Below are positions 1 to 5,329 of a stretch of DNA of 6,534 nt, one piece after another. A program made the translations under genes and the position numbers. The notes below the pieces were generated by a model. That model was not told where the DNA came from, searched no databases, and saw only the letters and a list, made by a program, of their open reading frames with translations. Source of the DNA: Methanoregula sp. (GTDB lineage: Archaea > Halobacteriota > Methanomicrobia > Methanomicrobiales > Methanospirillaceae); assembly GCA_028705545.1 (NCBI GenBank), contig JAQWDG010000017.1, positions 1 to 6,534 on the forward strand. The letters are read 5' to 3'. The first letter of the stretch is position 1, and each line of letters starts with the position of its first letter.

Positions 1-663
1 CACAGCGTGGTCGGGCAGGTCGTCCACGGGATCGAACTGGTAAAACTCGCAAAAGAGGGCGACCTTCTCTGCACGGATGTTGTCCCGGCCCGGATCGATC
101 TTCTCGGCCTGCCACTTCCCGAAGCAAAGAAGGCAGCATCGGCACGGGGGATCGCCCTTGCGATCGATACCGACAGCCCGGACCGGGTTGTCGTTGCACA
201 GGACCCGGGGACAACGCTCGAAGTTCTCGCCGGCCGGGCCGCGAAGGTGAAGACCGCACCGGTCGCAAACGTGATCGATATCGAACTCGACGATGCGCAC
301 GCACCCCAGAGCTGCGAGACCTTCCGGCGCATAACGGGCCTTGCGGAGCACGACACCGGCATGATGCCGGCGTTCTTTGTCTTCGACGATGTCTTTTTGT
401 TCAAGCCAAAGGTCCCGACAACCGTGAAAATCTATCCCGAGAACTGCCCGGAGGGCGAAGTGCCAGGAGCGGCCCTTGCAATCACCAACGACTCCCGGAA
501 AGGGTCCGGTCTTGTCGGGGTGCGGCTGTCCGCGAACCGCGAGTTCGGGCCAACCTCGGAACCCTTTGAGGGGACAAACATTATCGGGCGCGTGATCGAT
601 ACGGAGAAACTAAAAAGCGTAAAGGAGCGGCAGACGGTGTATATCCGCGAGGTGAGAAAATGA
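1..663 (+). CDS. mmp3: Methanogenesis marker protein 3 (Mmp3, UPF0288 family), 3' part
   Basis: This is the C-terminal 220 residues of Mmp3; the frame is open from base 1 and the start lies upstream of the window. The family is roughly 500 residues long, so about the last 40% is seen. Mmp3 is known to co-purify with McrC, Mmp7, Mmp17 and component A2 in the complex that activates methyl-coenzyme M reductase. Visible residues 1-20 (HSVVGQVVHGIELVKLAKEG) look like the end of a cyclophilin-type beta-barrel. Residues 31-55 resemble a PASTA-like segment (GLPLPEAKKAASARGI). Residues 190-219 (FEGTNIIGRV then VYIREV) form a second cyclophilin-like end that is characteristic of this family. Three cysteines are visible (24, 105, 149), none in a CxxC pair. 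There is no signal peptide or membrane segment in the visible part, so it is expected to be cytoplasmic. The last four bases overlap the mmp6 start (ATGA), which implies translational coupling. The family call is from recognition of these motifs. Confidence 0.88.
   Translation, partial: HSVVGQVVHGIELVKLAKEGDLLCTDVVPARIDLLGLPLPEAKKAASARGIALAIDTDSPDRVVVAQDPGTTLEVLAGRAAKVKTAPVANVIDIELDDAHAPQSCETFRRITGLAEHDTGMMPAFFVFDDVFLFKPKVPTTVKIYPENCPEGEVPGAALAITNDSRKGSGLVGVRLSANREFGPTSEPFEGTNIIGRVIDTEKLKSVKERQTVYIREVRK
649..655 (+). promoter_or_regulatory. Shine-Dalgarno sequence for mmp6
   Basis: GAGGTGA lies inside the 3' end of mmp3, four bases before the ATG at 660. It is a close match to the archaeal anti-16S consensus GGAGGTGA and fixes the mmp6 start within the ATGA overlap. 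Confidence 0.8.
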
Positions 664-1118
664 CCGAATACAAACCGGCATACCCCGGGACCGTGACCCG
701 GTACGTGGTGGTGGAATCGTATACTGTCACCCCGGCGGATGTCGCCATCCGGGCGTACGAGGTCGCAAAAGGCGTGATGATCAAGGAGAACTGCTTTGGC
801 CTGATCGTCATGGGAAAGGAAGAGGACGTGGACCGGGTGATAGCCGAGGTCCGCAAAATGGACCCCACCCATATCTTTGTAAAAGACCGGGGCTTCCCGC
901 CCGGCGATGCCCGGAGGTGCCGGGCCACGCTTGGCGGCGCACGGCCCGGCTTCCACGGGATCGAGTTCGAGATGGGAATCCTCCCCTACATCTCAAACGG
1001 CCTTGAAAAAACAGAAAACCTTGACCTCTCCGCTGTCCCGGCGCCGGCACCGGCCGCCCCCGAACGCCGCCTCGATGTCTACACCTTAAAGAAAATGATC
1101 GATGCACAGGAGCCCTGA
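660..1118 (+). CDS. mmp6: Methanogenesis marker protein 6 (Mmp6)
   Basis: A 152-residue protein matching the methanogenesis marker 6 family in length and in its signature block at residues 69-94 (DPTHIFVKDRGFPPGDARRC, then a GG-containing turn). No biochemical role is established; it is conserved with MCR-containing genomes. Residues 12-65 look like an alpha/beta domain, followed by the KDRGFPPGD loop and a conserved GFHGIEFEMGILPYI segment at 98-111. There are two cysteines (45 and 87). Residues 125-134 are an Ala/Pro-rich stretch, probably a flexible linker, leading to a short C-terminal helix (136-149). The protein is soluble with no signal peptide. The start at 660 is supported by GAGGTGA four bases upstream and overlaps the mmp3 stop. 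The mmp5 start follows after a 2-base gap. Confidence 0.9.
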   Translation: MTEYKPAYPGTVTRYVVVESYTVTPADVAIRAYEVAKGVMIKENCFGLIVMGKEEDVDRVIAEVRKMDPTHIFVKDRGFPPGDARRCRATLGGARPGFHGIEFEMGILPYISNGLEKTENLDLSAVPAPAPAAPERRLDVYTLKKMIDAQEP

Positions 1119-1120
1119 CC

Positions 1121-1567
1121 ATGGCAAAAGTCTTCATCTATCCCGCAACGAGCCTGATCCTCTCAGACATGGTAACCCGGTTCGGGCACAAGCCGCTCGG
1201 ATCGGCGATAGCCATCCGCGAACGCGTCCAGACACCGGGCCTCGAATCCCCGCCGCTCCAGATCACGCCCGAAGAGCCCAAAAAGGGCCTGGCCTGGGCG
1301 GCAGTCGAAGTCCCGGCCGGCGTCCGCGGGCGCATGTCGCTCTACGGCCCCATGGTCGAAGAGTGCGATGCCGCGATCATCATCAACAATGCCGACCTCG
1401 CGTTCGGCTGCATGGGCTGCGCCCGGACAAACGAACTGGTAAAATTCCTGCTCCGGCAAAAGGAGATGCCCCGGCTCGAACTCGAATACCCGAAAAACGA
1501 GGCGGAAGGCGTCCAGTTCGTGGCGGCAATTAAAAAATTCCTGACAGAAATCGGAGGGAAGAAATGA
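1121..1567 (+). CDS. mmp5: Methanogenesis marker protein 5 (Mmp5)
   Basis: A 148-residue protein recognised as methanogenesis marker 5. The N-terminus reads MAKVFIYPATSLILSDMVTR, with a probable short beta strand then a helix. The strongest family mark is residues 91-105 (ADLAFGCMGCARTNE), which holds a CMGC pair at Cys97/Cys100; a third cysteine is Cys82. The CxxC pair could bind metal or act in thiol redox chemistry, but the function is not established. Residues 126-146 form a probable C-terminal amphipathic helix. AGGAG at 1108-1112 lies eight bases before the ATG and supports the start. The gap from mmp6 is 2 bases, and the last four bases overlap the mmp15 start (ATGA), placing it firmly in the operon. 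Confidence 0.9.
   Translation: MAKVFIYPATSLILSDMVTRFGHKPLGSAIAIRERVQTPGLESPPLQITPEEPKKGLAWAAVEVPAGVRGRMSLYGPMVEECDAAIIINNADLAFGCMGCARTNELVKFLLRQKEMPRLELEYPKNEAEGVQFVAAIKKFLTEIGGKK
1553..1559 (+). promoter_or_regulatory. Shine-Dalgarno sequence for mmp15
   Basis: GGAGGGA lies inside the 3' end of mmp5, four bases before the ATG at 1564. It supports re-initiation at the ATGA overlap between mmp5 and mmp15. Confidence 0.75.
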
Positions 1568-2820
1568 CCGCCCCGGTACGGATCGCCCAGCTCTCCTGCG
1601 GCGCGGACTACTCGGGGGTGCAGGAAGAGATTAACACGGCCGCCCGGTCGGTGAACGGCGAGATCTTTTTCCCGGATATCGCGCTCAAGGATATCGTGCG
1701 GGACTTTGACAAATTCGGCCTTGAAGTCAGGAGTCCCGACTTAAAACTCGCCATCGCCCGGGCAATGGCGCTTGTCGAAGGCCGGGTGGACGCAGACGCG
1801 GTTTTTATCGCAACCTGTTTCCGGTGTGCCGAGGCCGCGATCGTACGAAACGAGCTCAGGCGCTATATCCTCGAACACTCGAAACTCCCGGTCGTGAGTT
1901 ACTCGTTTACCGAGCGCACAACCTCGGGAACGCTCCTTACCCGGATGGAGGCCTTAACGACTATCGCCCGGCGCAGGGCGCTCCTCGCCCGCGAAGTCCA
2001 GGAGGGCATCACGCTCGGGATCGATTCCGGCTCCTCGACAACAAAGGCCATCCTGATGAAGGATAACAGGATCCTCGGCAAGGGCTGGATGCCGACCGGG
2101 GAGGTGCTCAAGAGCGCCCATGGCGTTGTTGACACTGCCCTCGCCGAAGCGGGGATGAAACTTTCCGATGTCCAGGCAATCGGGACAACCGGCTACGGGC
2201 GCTTTTTGGTGGGTAAAGAGTTCAAAGCCGATCTCGTCCAGGAAGAACTGACCGTGAACTCGAAAGGCGCGGTCTACCTTGCGGACCGGCAGCACGGCCC
2301 GGCGACCGTGATCGATATCGGCGGGATGGACAACAAGGCGATCACGGTCATGGACGGCATCCCCGGCACCTTTACCATGGGCGGTATCTGCGCCGGTGCA
2401 AGCGGCCGGTTCCTGGAAATGACCGCAAAGCGCCTCGGTGTCGATATCACCGAACTCGGGCCGCTCGCGATGAAAGGCATGGGCAACCGGGTGCCCATGA
2501 ACAGTTACTGTATCGTGTTTGGCACCCAGAGCCTCGTGAACGCTCTTGCCGCCGGCAGTACCCGGGAAGACGTGGCGGCTGCAGCCTGCCACAGCGTTGC
2601 CGAACAGGTCTTCGAGCAGCAGCTCCAGGAAGTGGACATCAAGGAACCCGTGCTCATGGTCGGCGGCACCTCGCTCATCGAGGGACTGGTTCACGCGATG
2701 GGCGAACTCTTAAAGATAAAAGTCGTCGTCCCGCCGCACTCCCAGTACATCGGTGCGGTCGGCTCGGCGCTGCTGGCATCGGGTTTTATCAAAAAGGACG
2801 GGACAGATGCAGGCCATTGA
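1564..2820 (+). CDS. mmp15: Methanogenesis marker protein 15 (Mmp15), activator-type ATPase with fused N-terminal domain
   Basis: A 418-residue protein of the BadF/BadG/BcrA/BcrD (2-hydroxyacyl-CoA dehydratase activator) ASKHA ATPase family. The ATPase part spans about 149-408. Its phosphate-1 loop is GIDSGSSTTKA (152-162), phosphate-2 is DIGGMDNKA (251-259), and the adenosine-site motifs are GGTS (367-370) and IGAVGSALLA (396-405). Cys276 (GGICAGASGRFLE) and Cys316 (SYCIVFG) are 40 residues apart and match the two cysteines that hold one [4Fe-4S] cluster between two subunits in characterised activators. Hence it is probably a homodimer doing ATP-driven low-potential electron transfer; its partner is unknown. 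Residues 1-148 are an extra domain with a CFRC pair (85/88) and a YSFTERTTSGTLLTRMEAL stretch that resembles the C-terminal part of dehydratase subunits (HgdB type); that likeness is an inference. GGAGGGA at 1553-1559 supports the start. Confidence 0.92.
   Translation: MTAPVRIAQLSCGADYSGVQEEINTAARSVNGEIFFPDIALKDIVRDFDKFGLEVRSPDLKLAIARAMALVEGRVDADAVFIATCFRCAEAAIVRNELRRYILEHSKLPVVSYSFTERTTSGTLLTRMEALTTIARRRALLAREVQEGITLGIDSGSSTTKAILMKDNRILGKGWMPTGEVLKSAHGVVDTALAEAGMKLSDVQAIGTTGYGRFLVGKEFKADLVQEELTVNSKGAVYLADRQHGPATVIDIGGMDNKAITVMDGIPGTFTMGGICAGASGRFLEMTAKRLGVDITELGPLAMKGMGNRVPMNSYCIVFGTQSLVNALAAGSTREDVAAAACHSVAEQVFEQQLQEVDIKEPVLMVGGTSLIEGLVHAMGELLKIKVVVPPHSQYIGAVGSALLASGFIKKDGTDAGH
2795..2801 (+). 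promoter_or_regulatory. Shine-Dalgarno sequence that decides the mmp17 start
   Basis: AGGACGG ends five bases before the ATG at 2807. It selects this start over an in-frame ATG at 2753, whose extra 18 residues (Arg-rich, MRSARRCWHRVL) look like the shadow of mmp15 and not like Mmp17. Confidence 0.65.
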
Positions 2821-3388
2821 GTATTTCGAAGTAGAGTGCACCGAGAAGGCGGGCGGCGAGAACTACAAGCAGATCGCAAACGACGTACTTCTCGACCACA
2901 ACATGCTTCGCGTTGTCCACAAGATCCACATCTACATCGACCCCAAAGTCCCCATCTTTGTCGCTGTCGGGACGTTAAAGAAAGTCACAACGATCGTCAA
3001 GGTCGGCGACATCGCAAACGTCAATCCCCTTGAAGGAAAGATCACGCTCGCCATCTCGGACGAGACCTACCTCTCCCAGATGCTGAAAGTCTTCTGGGAC
3101 CGGTTCGGCAAAGACCATGTCGAGCAGCCGGACCGGTTCACGGTCGTCCTCTATAATGTCCCGGCAACCGCCGCGGAGATCGAGGAGATCAAAATTGCCG
3201 ACCCGAGCCAGTCGCTTTACAAGGACCTCGTCTATGCCCTGCGCTGCATCTGCCCGGAGGGTTTCCGGGTCCGAAGCGAAAACTTCGGGGCCGAGAAGTT
3301 CTCATTTGTCGCAAGCGAAGACCTGCTGACCGAGCCTGTGCTTGCTCTCGTAAAAGAGAAGTTCGCGCTCATGGGGGAGACGCCATGA
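2807..3388 (+). CDS. mmp17: Methanogenesis marker protein 17 (Mmp17), MCR activation complex subunit
   Basis: A 193-residue protein matching Mmp17. The family is an established part of the ATP-driven MCR activation complex with McrC, Mmp3, Mmp7 and component A2, in which complex iron-sulfur clusters pass electrons to F430. The start at 2807 gives MQAIEYFEVECTEK, the usual N-terminus; an earlier in-frame ATG at 2753 is rejected. The conserved beta-rich middle covers residues 38-85 (VHKIHIYIDPKVPIFV and following). The three cysteines are Cys11 and a CxC pair, Cys147/Cys149 (RCICPEG), which are candidates for cluster ligands by inference. There is no signal peptide or membrane segment. It overlaps mmp15 by 14 bases upstream and mmp7 by 4 bases (ATGA) downstream; the direct mmp17-mmp7 coupling fits two subunits of the same complex. 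Confidence 0.9.
   Translation: MQAIEYFEVECTEKAGGENYKQIANDVLLDHNMLRVVHKIHIYIDPKVPIFVAVGTLKKVTTIVKVGDIANVNPLEGKITLAISDETYLSQMLKVFWDRFGKDHVEQPDRFTVVLYNVPATAAEIEEIKIADPSQSLYKDLVYALRCICPEGFRVRSENFGAEKFSFVASEDLLTEPVLALVKEKFALMGETP
3373..3379 (+). promoter_or_regulatory. Shine-Dalgarno sequence for mmp7
   Basis: GGGGGAG lies inside the end of mmp17, five bases before the ATG at 3385. It supports coupled translation of mmp7 at the ATGA overlap. Confidence 0.6.
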
Positions 3389-4323
3389 TCCTCGTCCCGA
3401 TCACCTACAAAGGCGGGGTGTACCGCCACAACGAGATTATCGACCTCATCGAAGACCTCGGGGGCTACATAGTCCAGAAACATATGATCGCCCAGGAAGT
3501 CGTGCTCCAGTGCTTCGTGCCAAAAGACGATGTCGAACTGATCCGGGCGATCGGAAAACCGCTCGCAGGAGAGGTCACGGACTCGCCGCTCGTGGGGACC
3601 GAGATCGCGGTCGTGAGCATGAGCCTCGAGATCCACCACCTGCCCCACCCGTCCTGCGACATCGCGGAGTACGTGCGCCGGCTCGGGGCCAAAAGCAACA
3701 TGATCGGGATGGCCCGTGGCGTGGGAAAGAGGATCGCGGGGATCAATGACGAGGAACGGGACGTGATAAACGAGCACGATATCGCGGTATTCCTGCTCGG
3801 GAACTTCGAGACCTGCATCGAAAAGAAGATGCCGGTGCTCCTTCGGGGCATCGAGGTGCCGGTGGTCGTCTGCGGTGGCCCGGACAAGGAAGCGCTCGAA
3901 CGCATCGTAAAACCCCGGGTGGACGGCTACGTGGGAAACGTCGGACGGTTCATGCACCGGACAAAAGAGTCCGAGGAACTGGAGAAGCTCGACGAGATCA
4001 TCGACGAGATCACAAGAGTCCTCTCAAAACGCCGGGAAGAGATCGCAAAAGACCCGCTGTCGGTCGCCCCGGCCCGGCTCATGGATATCATCCGGGAAAA
4101 AGTCCCCGAGATCCAGTACGTGACCTCCCCGACACCGCTCACGGTGCAGATGGCCGGGCTCCGGGTAAAACTTCCGTACGACACGTACGCGGATGCGGTG
4201 CGCAAAGCGGAGATCGAGGACGGGATCACCATTGGCGGGATCGCCGATGTCGAGCCCTCGCGGATGCGGGACTATATCATCGTACGGGTAAAGCCGTTCT
4301 CGGAGACAAATATCGTGGTGTGA
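3385..4323 (+). CDS. mmp7: Methanogenesis marker protein 7 (Mmp7), MCR activation complex subunit
   Basis: A 312-residue protein matching Mmp7 over its full usual length. The family is an established subunit of the MCR activation complex, where iron-sulfur clusters deliver electrons to the nickel of F430. Family marks are the N-terminal ILVPITYKGGVYRHNE (2-17), the block HPSCDIAEYVRRLGAKSNMI (88-107) followed by GMARGVGKRIAGI (108-120), the VVVCGGPDKEA segment (160-170) and VGNVGRFMHR (183-192). It has exactly four cysteines (43, 91, 144, 163), each singly placed in a conserved-looking segment, which makes them plausible cluster ligands; that assignment is inference. Residues 194-222 are highly charged and helical, possibly a coiled coil linking an N-terminal Rossmann-like part to a C-terminal domain (225-312). 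It is soluble and cytoplasmic. The start overlaps the mmp17 stop (ATGA); the next gene begins nine bases after its stop. Confidence 0.92.
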   Translation: MILVPITYKGGVYRHNEIIDLIEDLGGYIVQKHMIAQEVVLQCFVPKDDVELIRAIGKPLAGEVTDSPLVGTEIAVVSMSLEIHHLPHPSCDIAEYVRRLGAKSNMIGMARGVGKRIAGINDEERDVINEHDIAVFLLGNFETCIEKKMPVLLRGIEVPVVVCGGPDKEALERIVKPRVDGYVGNVGRFMHRTKESEELEKLDEIIDEITRVLSKRREEIAKDPLSVAPARLMDIIREKVPEIQYVTSPTPLTVQMAGLRVKLPYDTYADAVRKAEIEDGITIGGIADVEPSRMRDYIIVRVKPFSETNIVV

Positions 4324-4328
4324 GGGTG
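4322..4328 (+). promoter_or_regulatory. Shine-Dalgarno sequence for the AhpD-like gene
   Basis: GAGGGTG begins inside the mmp7 stop codon and ends four bases before the ATG at 4333. It ties the AhpD-like gene to the mmp operon. Confidence 0.65.
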
Positions 4329-4332
4329 TGAC

Positions 4333-4848
4333 ATGGGACGCAAACGCGAGGAAGAGTTCGAGGACCGGCTGCGGCATATCGTAGAGCTGGGCGCTGCGGC
4401 AACGGCTGACGAGTGGCTCGGGATAATCGAGGAAGAATACGGCAAGGTGCCGCTCATCTTCCGGCATATGGGGGAGCGGCCCGAAGTGCTCATCTCCCAT
4501 CTCCTGTACAAGAGCACTGTGGGGGAGACGAGTCCGCTCGATCCCAAGTACGTTGAACTGATCAGCATGGCGGTGGGGGCGGCGCTCAAGTGCCCGTACT
4601 GTACCGGGTACCACATGCAGGCGGCGCTCAAGATGGGGGCGACCCGGGGTGAGATCCTTGAAACGATCCTCCTCTCGGGCCTGATCTCGAACTCTTCGGT
4701 GCTTGCGAATGCGTACCGGATCGTGGACGACAAACTCGAAAAGTGCCTGCCCTGCGAGCTCAAGGGAATAGGAAAAGAATCTGAGGAAAATACCCTCTCG
4801 AAGTCAGGGCAGAAGAAACCAAAAACCCGGAGAACGCGGAAAAAATAA
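4333..4848 (+). CDS. AhpD-like / carboxymuconolactone decarboxylase-family protein with two CxxC motifs
   Basis: A 171-residue protein of the all-helical AhpD/CMD superfamily. The core motif is E75, then C87-P-Y-C90, then H94 (KCPYCTGYH); the E-to-first-Cys spacing of 12 and C-x2-C-x3-H match the proton relay and redox pair of the alkylhydroperoxidase AhpD. This suggests thiol-disulfide or peroxide-reducing activity, though many family members have no known substrate. After the core helices (105-135) there is a second pair, C138-L-P-C141, that is not part of the standard AhpD motif. The last 28 residues are a Lys/Arg-rich, low-complexity tail (KKPKTRRTRKK), likely disordered. The gene starts nine bases after mmp7 and is the last of the operon. 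A role in keeping MCR activation proteins reduced or in oxidative defence is inferred from position only. Confidence 0.85.
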   Translation: MGRKREEEFEDRLRHIVELGAAATADEWLGIIEEEYGKVPLIFRHMGERPEVLISHLLYKSTVGETSPLDPKYVELISMAVGAALKCPYCTGYHMQAALKMGATRGEILETILLSGLISNSSVLANAYRIVDDKLEKCLPCELKGIGKESEENTLSKSGQKKPKTRRTRKK

Positions 4849-4867
4849 ACTCCCGGACAAATCCGAA

Positions 4868-4885
4868 TCCTTCTTTTCTTCATTT
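4868..4885 (+). terminator. Possible archaeal T-rich terminator of the mmp operon
   Basis: A pyrimidine-rich stretch (CCTTCTTTTCTTC) starts about 20 bases after the last stop. Archaeal RNA polymerase stops at T-rich tracts, often without a hairpin, and no stem precedes this one. A second T-run (CTCTTTTTC) at 4982-4990 is an alternative. The assignment is weak because the T-runs are interrupted. Confidence 0.35.
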
Positions 4886-4958
4886 CAGGTTCCCGAACTT
4901 TCACAGACATCCGGATATGCAGAGGAGCCTTCGGGATCCTGCCGGGTAATTTTCCTAA

Positions 4959-4979
4959 TTGTATGCCCGACCCCCTGCA
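4959..4979 (+). repeat. Intergenic repeat copy 1 (TTGTAT + GC + CCGACCCCCTGCA)
   Basis: Shares TTGTAT followed by CCGACCCCCTGCA with copy 3 at 5191-5209; here two extra bases (GC) separate the halves. The 11-base core GACCCCCTGCA is at 4969-4979. Confidence 0.7.
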
Positions 4980-5039
4980 CCCTCTTTTTCATAATCTGTC
5001 CGGATAAAACGGGAATTTTCTCTCGGAAATCCTTCAGGT

Positions 5040-5050
5040 ATTGCAGGGTT
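5040..5050 (+). repeat. Partial repeat motif ATTGCAGGGTT
   Basis: Shares ATTGCAGGG with 5073-5081, exactly 33 bases downstream (about three DNA turns), and GCAGGGTT with the left arm of the hairpin at 5286-5293. Confidence 0.5.
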
Positions 5051-5073
5051 TTTGTGGAAAACCGGGCACCTCA

Positions 5074-5085
5074 TTGCAGGGGGTC
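5074..5085 (-). repeat. Intergenic repeat copy 2, inverted (TTGCAGGGGGTC)
   Basis: This is the exact reverse complement of GACCCCCTGCAA at 5199-5210 and carries the 11-base core (5075-5085) in the opposite orientation to the two other full copies. Confidence 0.7.
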
Positions 5086-5190
5086 AAAGGGAAAATTAGT
5101 ACCCGGACCCGACCGGGCGGGCCTGTTCCTTTGGAGAGAGTTCCCGTAGTAGGATCCACAAGGAGCATCGATCGTACCGGTACACTGTTT

Positions 5191-5210
5191 TTGTATCCGA
5201 CCCCCTGCAA
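5191..5210 (+). repeat. Intergenic repeat copy 3 (TTGTAT + CCGACCCCCTGCAA)
   Basis: Direct repeat of copy 1 without the two-base insert. Its last 12 bases (5199-5210) form a perfect inverted pair with 5074-5085. Confidence 0.7.
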
Positions 5211-5285
5211 ACCCCGGCATACGGCCGCCCGGCCAAACGGGGGATCGCCTTTTTTACGCTTGCCCCGAAAGATCAGTACAGACAT

Positions 5286-5307
5286 GCAGGGTTCTATCCA
5301 ACCCTGC
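5286..5307 (+). promoter_or_regulatory. Perfect 8-bp inverted repeat upstream of manC
   Basis: GCAGGGTT (5286-5293) and AACCCTGC (5300-5307) pair perfectly around a 6-base loop (CTATCC), ending 22 bases before the manC ATG. It could be an RNA hairpin in the 5' leader or an operator palindrome. No T-run follows, so it is not a typical terminator. Its arms carry the same TGCAGGG motif as the repeats farther upstream. Confidence 0.5.
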
Positions 5308-5329
5308 CACGGATTTACCAGGCGCATCC

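Larger units (their letters stand above)
4849..5329 (+). other. 481-base intergenic region between the mmp operon and manC
   Basis: No convincing gene, tRNA or known RNA was seen here on either strand. Open frames crossing it are low in protein-like character and are artefacts of GC content. It holds a T-rich stretch after the upstream stop, six TGCAGGG/CCCTGC motifs in both orientations, a short perfect palindrome (GTACCGGTAC, 5174-5183) and a perfect hairpin at 5286-5307. The manC promoter should lie here, but no clear BRE/TATA pair could be picked; AT-rich candidates are near 4950-4964, 5089-5099 and 5186-5196. Confidence 0.7.

Noticed and set aside
1954..2694. A 246-residue minus-strand open frame
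   Set aside because: It is antisense to mmp15; His/Asp-rich composition and lack of motifs mark it as a shadow.
2753..2806. An upstream in-frame start for mmp17 (18 extra residues)
   Set aside because: The extra residues are Arg-rich and read in the shadow of mmp15; the ATG at 2807 has its own ribosome site and gives the usual Mmp17 N-terminus.
3232..3957. A 241-residue minus-strand open frame
   Set aside because: It is antisense to mmp17 and mmp7, both firmly recognised, and shows no domain.
5102..5117. Small hairpin CCCGG...CCGGG as a terminator or riboswitch
   Set aside because: Only five base pairs with no T-run; such stems are common by chance at this GC content.
5174..5183. GTACCGGTAC palindrome as an operator
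   Set aside because: A single 10-base palindrome without a second copy or a positioned promoter is not enough to call a site.
4959..5307. CRISPR array
   Set aside because: The repeats are short, in mixed orientation and unevenly spaced, and no cas gene is present.
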